In this document: one piece after another, positions 5,292-12,920 of the stretch | How the letters are laid out: every line of letters begins with the position of its first letter | Position numbering within the stretch: position 1 is the first letter of the stretch | NCBI GenBank assembly: GCA_028277195.1 | Contig: JANQGS010000288.1 | Location: 1 to 13,840, forward strand | Direction: 5' to 3' | DNA length: 13,840 bases | Source of the DNA: Candidatus Gastranaerophilales bacterium | GTDB lineage: Bacteria; Cyanobacteriota; Vampirovibrionia; Gastranaerophilales; UBA9971 | Translations under genes and position numbers: made by a program | Notes under the pieces: model-generated | Told to the model about the DNA's origin: nothing | What the model saw: the letters and a program-made list of their open reading frames with translations, nothing else | The model's database searches: none

Positions 5292-7850
5292 ATGAATAAC
5301 CTGAACCTGACCCAAACCGTTGAGATAAACCCGGAAAACGCAACCCCCATGATGCGGCAGTACCTTAAAATAAAAAAACAGAACCAGGGGGTTATACTGA
5401 TGTACAGGATGGGCGATTTTTACGAAACGTTCTTTGAGGACGCAGTCCTGGCATCAAAAGAACTGGAGCTCACCCTGACAGGCAGGGACGGGGGTAAGCT
5501 CGGCAGGATACCAATGGCAGGCGTGCCGCAAAAAGCGGCTGATAACTATATTACAAGGCTGCTGGAAAAAGGGCATAAAGTATCCATATGCGAGCAAGTG
5601 GAAGACCCGGCAACGGCAAAGGGTCTTGTCGACAGGCGGGTGGTAAAAACCATCACAGCCGGGACAATTACCGACATAAACATGCTGGAAGGCTCAAAAA
5701 ACAACTACCTCGCAGCGGTAACAGCGCTTCAGAAGTCAGGCAGGAGGGGATTTGCCTATGTTGATATCTCAACAGGCGAGTTTAAAATCACATCGCTCGC
5801 CTATGACACCTTAATATCGGAAATTAACAGGGTTGCGCCGTCTGAAATACTTAGCACTGCCCAGAAAAGGGAAATAAAACCGTTCCAAATAGTTCCGGAA
5901 GAGTACCCTGACCTGCCAAAATGCGCCATAAGTAATTATAATTGCACCATAAGGCCAAATACCGCTTTTGCAAAGGAAACCGCCCTTGAAAAAATAAAAC
6001 AGGCGTTTAATGTAAAAAACCTCGAAGCGTTCGGCTATCCGGAATATACCGAGGGTTTGACCGCCGCGGGAGTCATAATCGACTACCTGCTGGAAACCCA
6101 AAAGGAAAACCCGCCTAAATTTGATGTTATATCGCCTTACGAGACCGGGGCATTCGTTGCAATCGACGCGGGCGCGGCCAGAAACCTTGAACTGGTGCAA
6201 ACGGTAAGGGACTGCAAGTACGAGGGCAGTCTTCTCTGGGCTGTCAACAGGACAAAGACCAATATGGGAGCAAGGCTCTTAAGAAAATGGCTACAACAGC
6301 CTCTCCAGGATATTAACGAAATAAAACAAAGGCAGCAAGGGGTTGAAGAGTTATATGATAACCCTAAAATACGCCTTGAGCTGGTTAATTTGCTGGACAG
6401 GGTACATGATATTGAGCGGCTGGGGACAAAAATAAGCAATAATTCGGCTAACGCCAGGGATTTCATAGCCCTGAGGGATTCGCTAAAAGTCCTGCCCTCT
6501 TTTGGAGAGGTTCTCTATAATGCAAAGTCTCACCTGCTTAATAAATTCGCGGAAAAAGACGAAAAAATAACCGACCTTACCGCCCTTATAGACAGGACAA
6601 TAGATGAAGAGCCGCCCGCCGGGATTAAAGAGGGCAATATCATTAAGCCGGGCGTCAATGAAGAGCTCGATTACCTTAAAAACCTGCTGGGCGACGGGAA
6701 AAAATGGTTAACAGATTTTGAGCGGAGAGAGAGGGACAGAACAGGCATAAAATCTTTAAAAGTAGGTTACAGTAAGGTTTTTGGCTATTTTATCGAGGTT
6801 ACGCACTCAAATACCTCGCTTGTGCCCGGGGATTACATAAGAAAGCAAACCCTTACAGGAGCTGAAAGGTATATAACACCTGAATTAAAAGAACATGAGA
6901 ACGAAATATTAAGTGCGGGCACAAAAAGCGCCGAACTTGAGTACCGGATATTCTCTAATTTCAGGGAATACGCCGGGGAATTTGTTGCGAACACAAGAGA
7001 GGCGGCAAAATCGCTTGCCCTGCTCGATGTTTTGCTGTCATTTGCGGTTGTGGCAGCAGAGCATAATTACGTAAAACCCGAAATAGACGCCTCCAGGGAT
7101 TTAATAATAGAGGAGGGCCGCCACCCGGTTATTGAGCAGATACTGCCGCTCGGGAGCTATGTCTCGAATGACCTTGATATTTCATCGCCAATGCTTATGA
7201 TACTTACCGGGCCTAATATGGCAGGCAAGTCAACATATATGAGGCAAAACGCCTTAATCGCAATTCTCGCCCAGACAGGCGGCTTTGTGCCGGCAAAATC
7301 AGCGCGCATAGGCATAGTGGACAAAATATTTACCCGGGTCGGGGCGGTTGATGATTTATCAACGGGCCAGTCAACCTTTATGGTAGAAATGACCGAAACA
7401 GCGGGCATTTTAAACTCCGCAACCGACAGGAGCTTTATCCTGCTTGATGAAATAGGGCGAGGAACAAGCACTTATGACGGTGTTGCCATAGCCTGGAGCG
7501 TTGCAGAGCATATAACCCGCAAAATACGGGCCAGGACCATATTTGCAACTCATTACCATGAGCTGAACATAATGTGTGAAAAACACCCGGAAATAAAGAA
7601 TTACAGGATGACAATATCAGAAAATGACGATGAGATAGTATTTTTACGGAAAGTGGTCCCCGGAGGGGCAAGCAGGAGCTACGGCATACAGGTTGCCAGG
7701 ATGGCGGGGCTGCCCGCCGCGGTCATAAACCGCTCGCAACAGCTTATGAACAGGATGCAAAAAGACTATGCGGCCCAAATTTCGGTTAAAAAACGCAATT
7801 CCAATGATGTTACCGATGGGACGCCCCAGTTATCCCTGTTTGTGGAGTAG
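5292..7850 (+). CDS. mutS: DNA mismatch repair protein MutS
   Basis: An 852-residue MutS of normal length, which binds mismatches and small loops and recruits MutL for repair. The mismatch-reading Phe-x-Glu is F43-Y44-E45 in R-M-G-D-F-Y-E-T-F. Connector, core and clamp domains follow. The ATPase domain carries Walker A G-P-N-M-A-G-K-S (640-647), the S-T-F-M-V-E-M-T-E signature, Walker B with D719-E720 in L-L-D-E-I-G-R-G-T-S-T, and the T-H-Y-H-E switch. The extreme C-terminus contains Q-L-S-L-F (846-850), a good sliding-clamp binding motif. The first ATG (5292) has no clear Shine-Dalgarno. The ATGs at 5349/5352 would begin close to where many MutS proteins do, so the first 19 residues are less certain. 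glgA follows after 3 bp. mutL is not nearby. Confidence 0.97.
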   Translation: MNNLNLTQTVEINPENATPMMRQYLKIKKQNQGVILMYRMGDFYETFFEDAVLASKELELTLTGRDGGKLGRIPMAGVPQKAADNYITRLLEKGHKVSICEQVEDPATAKGLVDRRVVKTITAGTITDINMLEGSKNNYLAAVTALQKSGRRGFAYVDISTGEFKITSLAYDTLISEINRVAPSEILSTAQKREIKPFQIVPEEYPDLPKCAISNYNCTIRPNTAFAKETALEKIKQAFNVKNLEAFGYPEYTEGLTAAGVIIDYLLETQKENPPKFDVISPYETGAFVAIDAGAARNLELVQTVRDCKYEGSLLWAVNRTKTNMGARLLRKWLQQPLQDINEIKQRQQGVEELYDNPKIRLELVNLLDRVHDIERLGTKISNNSANARDFIALRDSLKVLPSFGEVLYNAKSHLLNKFAEKDEKITDLTALIDRTIDEEPPAGIKEGNIIKPGVNEELDYLKNLLGDGKKWLTDFERRERDRTGIKSLKVGYSKVFGYFIEVTHSNTSLVPGDYIRKQTLTGAERYITPELKEHENEILSAGTKSAELEYRIFSNFREYAGEFVANTREAAKSLALLDVLLSFAVVAAEHNYVKPEIDASRDLIIEEGRHPVIEQILPLGSYVSNDLDISSPMLMILTGPNMAGKSTYMRQNALIAILAQTGGFVPAKSARIGIVDKIFTRVGAVDDLSTGQSTFMVEMTETAGILNSATDRSFILLDEIGRGTSTYDGVAIAWSVAEHITRKIRARTIFATHYHELNIMCEKHPEIKNYRMTISENDDEIVFLRKVVPGGASRSYGIQVARMAGLPAAVINRSQQLMNRMQKDYAAQISVKKRNSNDVTDGTPQLSLFVE

Positions 7851-7853
7851 AAT

Positions 7854-9341
7854 ATGCGGCCAAAGTTAAAAATACTGATATGCGCCCCGGAAGCCGTGCC
7901 GTTTGCTAAAACAGGCGGACTGGCTGATGTTGCGGGTGTATTGCCCAAAGAACTCAAAAAACTCGGGCATGACGTAAGGGTTGTAATGCCGGGGTACTCT
8001 GTGATTGACAGGGATAAATACGGCTTAACCCCTATAAATGAACCGCTTGGCGTGCCTATGGGCATAATCGGGGAAGCCTGGTGCGGGGTTTATGAAGGAA
8101 AAATCCCCGGGACCGGCATTCCCGTTTATTTTATAGAACATGAGCAGTATTTCGGCAGGAAAAACCTCTACAATGACGACAGCGGGCAGGGCTATATGGA
8201 TAATGACAACAGGTTTGTGTTCTTTTCAAGGGCATGCCTGCAACTATGCAAGAAACTGGGTTTTTATCCTGATGTAATTAACGCAAATGACTGGCAAACC
8301 TCGGCAATACCAATATTCTTAAACACAATATACAGGCATGACCCTCTCGGGAACGCGGCAAGCGTGCTAACTATCCATAACATGCAGCACCAGGGCAGTT
8401 TTTATGAGGGATTGATGGATGTTATGGGTATTGGCTGGAAGCATTACAATTTTCTTGAACTGGAATATAACGACCAGGTAAACCTTTTAAAGGGCGGAAT
8501 ACTCAATTCTACCCTCCTGACAACCGTAAGTGACGGTTATGCAAGGGAAATACAAAGCCCTGAACACGGATGGGGGCTTGACGGAGTTGTGAGGGAGCGA
8601 GCGGGAGACCTCTACGGCATACTTAACGGTTGTGATTATGATGAGTGGAATCCTGAGACCGATAAATACATCGTAAAAAACTACTCAGAAAGTGATTTTT
8701 CGGGAAAAGCCGAGTGCAAGCGCGACCTGCAAAAAGCGTTCGGGTTGCCGGTAAGGGATGATATGCCGTTATTTGGCATAGTAACCAGGCTGGTAAGGCA
8801 AAAAGGCGTGGACATCCTGGCGGAAGCCCTGTATAAATTGATTGGGCTGGACGCGCAGTTTGTACTGCTGGGGGCCGGGGAAGTATGGGCCCATTTTTAT
8901 TTTGGCGGGGCTCCGCGGTTTTTCCCGGAAAAAATCGCGGTTAATATAGGTTTCAGCGATGAACTGGCGCATAAAATCGAGGCGGGCTCGGACTTTTTCC
9001 TTATGCCCTCAAGGTTTGAGCCGTGCGGTTTAAACCAGATGTATAGCCTGAGGTACGGGACTTTGCCCATAGTGCGCTCAACCGGCGGGCTTAACGATAC
9101 CGTTGAGAACTTTAATGAGCAAACCCTTGAGGGAACGGGGTTTAAGTTTTACGATTTAACCGCTGACGCTATATTTAATACAGTCGGGTGGGCTACTTAT
9201 ACTTATTACCACAACAAAAAAGCAATACATTCCCTCAGGCAAAACGCCATGAGCAAGCGTTTTACCTGGGAAGAAACCGCCGGGCGGTACGAGATGGTGT
9301 ATTACCAGGCAGTGAGGCGCAGGAGGAACGTTTATATTTAA
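7854..9341 (+). CDS. glgA: Glycogen synthase (starch synthase, GT5 family)
   Basis: A 495-residue cytoplasmic GT5 glucosyltransferase that extends alpha-1,4-glucan chains from ADP-glucose (or UDP-glucose) for glycogen storage. The N-terminal K19-T-G-G-L23 motif, in A-K-T-G-G-L-A-D-V-A-G-V-L-P, is the nucleotide-sugar/acceptor site. The C-terminal P-S-R-F-E-P-C-G-L-N-Q-M segment has the catalytic E389 and is followed by S-T-G-G-L-N-D-T-V, as expected of a retaining GT-B enzyme. The segment around residues 340-365 (G-A-G-E-V-W-A-H-F-Y-F-G-G) is somewhat divergent from the usual G-x-G-x-x-x-Y-E pattern but is collinear. The ATG is 3 bp after the mutS stop. Its GGAG lies inside the last mutS codons, so expression is probably coupled. 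No other glycogen genes are in the window. Confidence 0.95.
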   Translation: MRPKLKILICAPEAVPFAKTGGLADVAGVLPKELKKLGHDVRVVMPGYSVIDRDKYGLTPINEPLGVPMGIIGEAWCGVYEGKIPGTGIPVYFIEHEQYFGRKNLYNDDSGQGYMDNDNRFVFFSRACLQLCKKLGFYPDVINANDWQTSAIPIFLNTIYRHDPLGNAASVLTIHNMQHQGSFYEGLMDVMGIGWKHYNFLELEYNDQVNLLKGGILNSTLLTTVSDGYAREIQSPEHGWGLDGVVRERAGDLYGILNGCDYDEWNPETDKYIVKNYSESDFSGKAECKRDLQKAFGLPVRDDMPLFGIVTRLVRQKGVDILAEALYKLIGLDAQFVLLGAGEVWAHFYFGGAPRFFPEKIAVNIGFSDELAHKIEAGSDFFLMPSRFEPCGLNQMYSLRYGTLPIVRSTGGLNDTVENFNEQTLEGTGFKFYDLTADAIFNTVGWATYTYYHNKKAIHSLRQNAMSKRFTWEETAGRYEMVYYQAVRRRRNVYI

Positions 9342-9415
9342 TTGCCCAAAAACTTCCGTAATGATAAACTATAATGGATAAAAATATACGAATAATCTGT
9401 TAGGGATAAAAATAA

Positions 9416-9499
9416 TTGCAAAAACAGCTAACAGTTGAAGAATTTACCAACTTGAAGTCGCAATTTACGACTTCAAGTTGGGGAGGAAAACGCAAACTT
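9416..9499 (+). pseudogene. Fragment of an ORF6N-domain (phage antirepressor-like) gene
   Basis: Read from 9425, 25 codons encode Q-L-T-V-E-E-F-T-N-L-K-S-Q-F-T-T-S-S-W-G-G-K-R-K-L. This closely fits the conserved core of ORF6N/KilA-N-type proteins (QLT.EEF..LKSQ..TS.WGG.RK.PYAFTEQG), which are phage and mobile-element DNA-binding proteins. The match stops abruptly where P-Y-A-F-T-E-Q-G would be expected. Upstream, an in-frame TAA stands directly before the TTG at 9416, so neither end of the domain is present. It is a decayed fragment, not a gene. The codons for N-L-K-S-Q...T-S-S-W form a perfect hairpin (separate entry). Identification is from memory of the family pattern; the match is strong but short. 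Confidence 0.6.
9447..9481 (+). repeat. Perfect 14-bp inverted repeat
   Basis: CCAACTTGAAGTCG (9447-9460), a seven-base loop CAATTTA, and CGACTTCAAGTTGG (9468-9481) form a perfect hairpin. It is followed by GGAGGAAAA rather than a T run, so it is not a standard terminator. It lies within the ORF6N fragment. Confidence 0.85.
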
Positions 9500-9501
9500 C
9501 G

Positions 9502-9545
9502 GTTCGTTTCTTTTCTTTTTGCGTTCAAAAAGAAAAGAAATGAAC
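9502..9545 (+). repeat. 19-bp inverted repeat upstream of glnS
   Basis: The left arm at 9502-9520 (GTTCGTTTC followed by a TC-rich tract) pairs with the right arm at 9527-9545 across the six-base loop GCGTTC. Only one pair departs from perfect, and in RNA it would be a G-U wobble. The stem is almost pure pyrimidine against pure purine. It ends 38 bp before the glnS ATG. It could be a dispersed palindromic element, a bidirectional terminator-like structure for glgA, or part of the ORF6N insertion scar. Confidence 0.8.
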
Positions 9546-9583
9546 ATTATTTATTAGATAATTTTTATTTAACAGAGTAGTAG

Positions 9584-11260
9584 ATGACTGATAAAAGCAA
9601 GGACTTTTTACGACAAATTATAGACCAGGACCTGGAAAAAGGTACTTACGGCAACAGGGTGGTAACGAGATTCCCTCCAGAACCAAACGGCTACCTGCAT
9701 ATAGGCCACGCAAAATCCGTATTCATTAACTTCGGCATAGCCGCTGACTACCCGGGCGGTGTTTGCCACCTTAGAATGGACGATTCTGACCCCACAAAGG
9801 AAAATTACGAATACGTTGAGGCAATCAAGCGCGACATTAAATGGCTCGGGTTTGACCGGGGCGATAAGCTGTTTTTTGCCTCTGATTACTTTGAAAAACT
9901 CTATGAATACGCCGAATTTCTGGTAAAAAAAGGTAAAGCGTACGTATGCAGCCTCCCCGAAGATGAAATAAGGGAGCACAGGGGCACGGTAACACAACCG
10001 GGCAGGCCATGCCCCTACAGGGACAGGAGTGTTGAAGAGAACCTTGAGCTGTTCAGCGGGATGCGCGCGGGTGAGTTTAAAGACGGCGAGTACGTGCTAA
10101 GGGCTAAAATTGACCTCGCAAACCCGAATATGAAAATGCGTGACCCGGTTTTATACAGGATACGCCACACTGAGCACTACAGGCAGGGCAATAAATGGTG
10201 CATTTACCCGATGTATGACTTTACGCACTGTCTTTCCGACTACATAGAAGGGATTACCCATTCCATATGCACATTGGAGTTTGAAAATAACAGGGAACTC
10301 TACGACTGGATACTGGAAGAGTGCGAAGTACGGAAGCCCAGGCCCTGCCAGTATGAATTTGCCCGTTTAAACCTTAACTATACGGTAATGAGCAAGAGAC
10401 TGCTCCTTGAGCTGGTTGAAAAAAAATACGTAAATGGTTGGGATGACCCCAGGATGCCTACTATTTCAGGTTTAAGGCAGCGGGGCGTCACGCCCGAAGC
10501 CGTAAAAAACTTTTGTGAGAGCGTGGGAATCGCAAAAGCAAACAGCGTGGTCGATTATGCCCAGTTTGAGCACTATATAAGGGACGATTTGAACACAAAA
10601 GCGCCGCGGGTATTATGCGTTCTGCGCCCTCTAAAGGTTGTTATAGAAAATTTCCCCGAGGGAAAAACGCAAATGCTGGACGCGCCTTATTACCCGCATG
10701 ATGTGCCGCTTACCGGGTCAAGGGATTTGCCTTTTTCAAGGGAAATCTACATAGAAAGGGATGATTTTACGCAAAACCCGCCAAAAGGGTTCTTCCGGCT
10801 AAAACCCGGCGGTGAGGTAAGGCTCAGGCATGCCTATATAATTAAGTGCGAAAAGGTTATAACAGATGAAAACGGCGGGATAATTGAGCTAAGGTGTACA
10901 TACGACCCCGCAACAAAAAGCGGGCAGGATACTTCCGGGAAAAAAGTAAAAGGAACAATACACTGGGTCTCGGCATGCCATGCGGGAAACATTGAAGTGC
11001 GGCTATATGACAGGCTATTAAAAAATGAAACCCTGGAAAACCTTGAAAATGACGTGAATGAAAATTCCCTTAAAATACTCACAGACTGCCGTGCAGAGCC
11101 GTCTGTATTGAAATCCCCGCCCGGGAGCAGGTTCCAGTTTGAAAGGACGGGGTATTTTTATCTTTGCCCGCAGGAGTACGAGCGGGGCAAGCCGGTGTTT
11201 AACAGGATTGTAACCCTGCGGGATTCCTGGTCAAAAATTCTTAAAAAGCAGGGAGGGTAA
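9584..11260 (+). CDS. glnS: Glutaminyl-tRNA synthetase
   Basis: A 558-residue class I synthetase (E. coli GlnRS is of similar size) that charges tRNA-Gln directly with glutamine and ATP. The ATP-binding signature is P-P-E-P-N-G-Y-L-H-I-G-H with HIGH at 39-42. The second signature is V-M-S-K-R with M269-S-K-R272. R-M-D-D-S-D-P-T-K-E and W-D-D-P-R-M-P-T are also typical. The C-terminal anticodon-binding barrels end with the GlnRS hallmark F-E-R-T-G-Y-F followed by K-P-V-F-N-R-I-V-T-L-R-D-S-W. GlnRS is favoured over GluRS by these C-terminal barrels. The ATG at 9584 has only a weak AGAG upstream. Many bacteria lack this gene and use the GatCAB route. rsfS begins one base after its stop. Confidence 0.96.
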   Translation: MTDKSKDFLRQIIDQDLEKGTYGNRVVTRFPPEPNGYLHIGHAKSVFINFGIAADYPGGVCHLRMDDSDPTKENYEYVEAIKRDIKWLGFDRGDKLFFASDYFEKLYEYAEFLVKKGKAYVCSLPEDEIREHRGTVTQPGRPCPYRDRSVEENLELFSGMRAGEFKDGEYVLRAKIDLANPNMKMRDPVLYRIRHTEHYRQGNKWCIYPMYDFTHCLSDYIEGITHSICTLEFENNRELYDWILEECEVRKPRPCQYEFARLNLNYTVMSKRLLLELVEKKYVNGWDDPRMPTISGLRQRGVTPEAVKNFCESVGIAKANSVVDYAQFEHYIRDDLNTKAPRVLCVLRPLKVVIENFPEGKTQMLDAPYYPHDVPLTGSRDLPFSREIYIERDDFTQNPPKGFFRLKPGGEVRLRHAYIIKCEKVITDENGGIIELRCTYDPATKSGQDTSGKKVKGTIHWVSACHAGNIEVRLYDRLLKNETLENLENDVNENSLKILTDCRAEPSVLKSPPGSRFQFERTGYFYLCPQEYERGKPVFNRIVTLRDSWSKILKKQGG

Positions 11261-11261
11261 A

Positions 11262-11654
11262 TTGAAAGAGCATGATAGCCGGGAATTTGCCTGTGTGGCC
11301 GCCGGGGTACTGGATAAAAAACTCGGCGATGATGTTGATATCCTGAATATCAGCAATATATCCGTAATAGCCGATTATTTCGTTATTTGCAGCGCAAACT
11401 CCCCAACCCACGCCAGAACCCTTGCGAGCTACGCCAGGGAAACCGTTAAAAAATTTTATGGAATTCTGCCCCAAAAAGAGGAGGCCGATTTAAGAAACAG
11501 ATGGTATCTTCTTGATTATGGCGATGTAGTGGTCCATATCATGCATCGAGAAGAAAGAGCATACTATGCTATAGAAAAATTCTGGAATCATGCCTGCAGA
11601 ATAAAATACCGGGAATGGCAGGATGAAATTGAAAAGCTGGAGGTGCCCTATTGA
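11262..11654 (+). CDS. rsfS: Ribosomal silencing factor RsfS (Iojap family)
   Basis: A 130-residue RsfS/Iojap protein. The family binds ribosomal protein uL14 and blocks joining of the 30S and 50S subunits, lowering translation in stationary phase or starvation. The conserved pattern is visible: D-V-D-I-L-N-I-S-N-I-S...D-Y-F-V-I-C-S-A-N-S, then W-Y-L-L-D-Y-G-D-V-V-V-H-I-M, then R-A-Y-Y-A-I-E-K-F-W. The usual E-G before the W-x-L-L-D-Y segment is replaced by E-A-D (about residues 73-75). The start is TTG at 11262, supported by GGGAGG five bases upstream. The stop TGA overlaps the TTG of the next gene (TTGA at 11651-11654), which suggests translational coupling. Confidence 0.93.
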   Translation: MKEHDSREFACVAAGVLDKKLGDDVDILNISNISVIADYFVICSANSPTHARTLASYARETVKKFYGILPQKEEADLRNRWYLLDYGDVVVHIMHREERAYYAIEKFWNHACRIKYREWQDEIEKLEVPY

Positions 11655-12913
11655 GAAATATTGCGTTCAGGAAAATTTTTGGCATTTTAATTGAAAAGCT
11701 CGCCAGGCTTGATATTGTTTATGAAAACAAATTAAAAATTGAGGACAGGGAAAATGCTGCCTTTATAAGTAATTGCAGGCAAAACCTCCAAAAAATCAAG
11801 CAGGAGCTCAACACTGCCATTACAAACAGTGATAACACGGAAAAAGCCCTCGCAACCTACAGGGATTGCATGGCGAAATTTCTCGAAATGCACTCCCTGC
11901 TGGCGCACCTCCCGGCTAATGTCATAGCCTCGGAAACCTATATTTTCCTGGCGGAAGTGCTCAATACAAAGCCTAATTTTAAAGAGTTTGACTCAAGGAT
12001 TGTCATGCTTACCCAGGATTTCCTGACAAGAAATACCCATAAATACACGGCTAACCTGCCTTTTGCCTCAGACCTCGAGAAAAAGCCCCTGGCGCTCTAC
12101 GTGCCCGTGCTTCAAAGTTCAAACCCGCTTTACTGGCCCATACTGGTGAAAAATGCCTTTGCCAACGCGGAATCATTAAGGGCTGTTACAAAAAAGCATT
12201 TTGATGAACTAATAGGGAATAAAAAAGACATACCGGAAGAAAAGAGAAAAATCGCGGAAAAATTGACCTTTTCGCTTATGTCCGACCTGTTTTCGCTCAG
12301 GCTGCTCGGGCCGGCTTATTACTGTTTGTTTGCCGAGCTCGGGGTGTTCAGGAGCATAGCGGAAGCCAAAATACGCTACCTGCCCACCCTGGCGATAAGG
12401 GAAGAGCTTCTCTATAGCGAACTCACAAGGCTAAACCTCAACAAAAAAGCGGAAAATACCCATAAATGGTTTGTCGCGCTCTCCGGGCTTTCTGACGAGC
12501 TCCATACAACATTAGGGTTTAAAGCGGGGCTTGACGGCTTGAAAGAGGATTTCAGCGCTCTGGTCGGGCATATTAACGCTGAAATTAAAAATATTATTGA
12601 TGACAGTAATTTATTCAGGGAAGAGGACCTGAACATAGGCCTGGAAGCGGTGGAAAAGCTGAAATACGGCATTTTAATAGCATCTTCAAGAAAGGACGGT
12701 GAAGCAGGGGAAAAACCCAACACCCCGCAGCAGATTATTAACGCGGGCTGGGCATACCACGAGGCTGTGGGGGATGAAATCCTTGATATAATTATAAAAA
12801 GCAATACCCTGGATTATACGCCGCTTGTCGAGAATATCAAAAAATCAGACAGCCTGCTCGCAAATTCCATAGAAAAATCAAGGCTTATTGATATACTGCT
12901 GGACGAGGATTAA
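11651..12913 (+). CDS. Unrecognised 420-aa protein, possibly a degenerate metallopeptidase-like fold
   Basis: I cannot name this protein. It starts with TTG at 11651, overlapping the rsfS stop by four bases, with GGAGG seven bases upstream. It is mostly helical and charged, without a signal peptide or clear membrane segment. Two segments recall a family of predicted zinc peptidase-like proteins with the layout NPxxWPxLxHExxH...ExxxD...LxGPAY...HPxxxxR. Residues 158-171 read N-P-L-Y-W-P-I-L-V-K-N-A-F-A. Residues 208-223 read S-L-M-S-D-L-F-S-L-R-L-L-G-P-A-Y. Residues 243-250 read Y-L-P-T-L-A-I-R. If the alignment is right, HExxH has become K-N-A-F-A and the glutamate ligand has become S208, so zinc catalysis would be lost. 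This rests on remembered motifs only. Residues about 30-75 may be coiled coil. The context (glnS, rsfS, phosphoesterase) gives no functional hint. Confidence 0.8.
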   Translation: MRNIAFRKIFGILIEKLARLDIVYENKLKIEDRENAAFISNCRQNLQKIKQELNTAITNSDNTEKALATYRDCMAKFLEMHSLLAHLPANVIASETYIFLAEVLNTKPNFKEFDSRIVMLTQDFLTRNTHKYTANLPFASDLEKKPLALYVPVLQSSNPLYWPILVKNAFANAESLRAVTKKHFDELIGNKKDIPEEKRKIAEKLTFSLMSDLFSLRLLGPAYYCLFAELGVFRSIAEAKIRYLPTLAIREELLYSELTRLNLNKKAENTHKWFVALSGLSDELHTTLGFKAGLDGLKEDFSALVGHINAEIKNIIDDSNLFREEDLNIGLEAVEKLKYGILIASSRKDGEAGEKPNTPQQIINAGWAYHEAVGDEILDIIIKSNTLDYTPLVENIKKSDSLLANSIEKSRLIDILLDED

Positions 12914-12920
12914 GGGAGTT

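Noticed and set aside
9341..9583. T-box, riboswitch or tRNA-linked leader upstream of glnS
   Set aside because: No T-box sequence, specifier loop or anti-terminator/terminator pair is visible; the hairpins are simple palindromes, one of them inside a protein-coding remnant.
12888..12920. ATG 12888 as start of the phosphoesterase
   Set aside because: It would overlap the previous gene by 26 bases and place 11 extra residues with a Trp and Cys before the positively charged n-region of the signal peptide; TTG 12921 gives a standard signal peptide.
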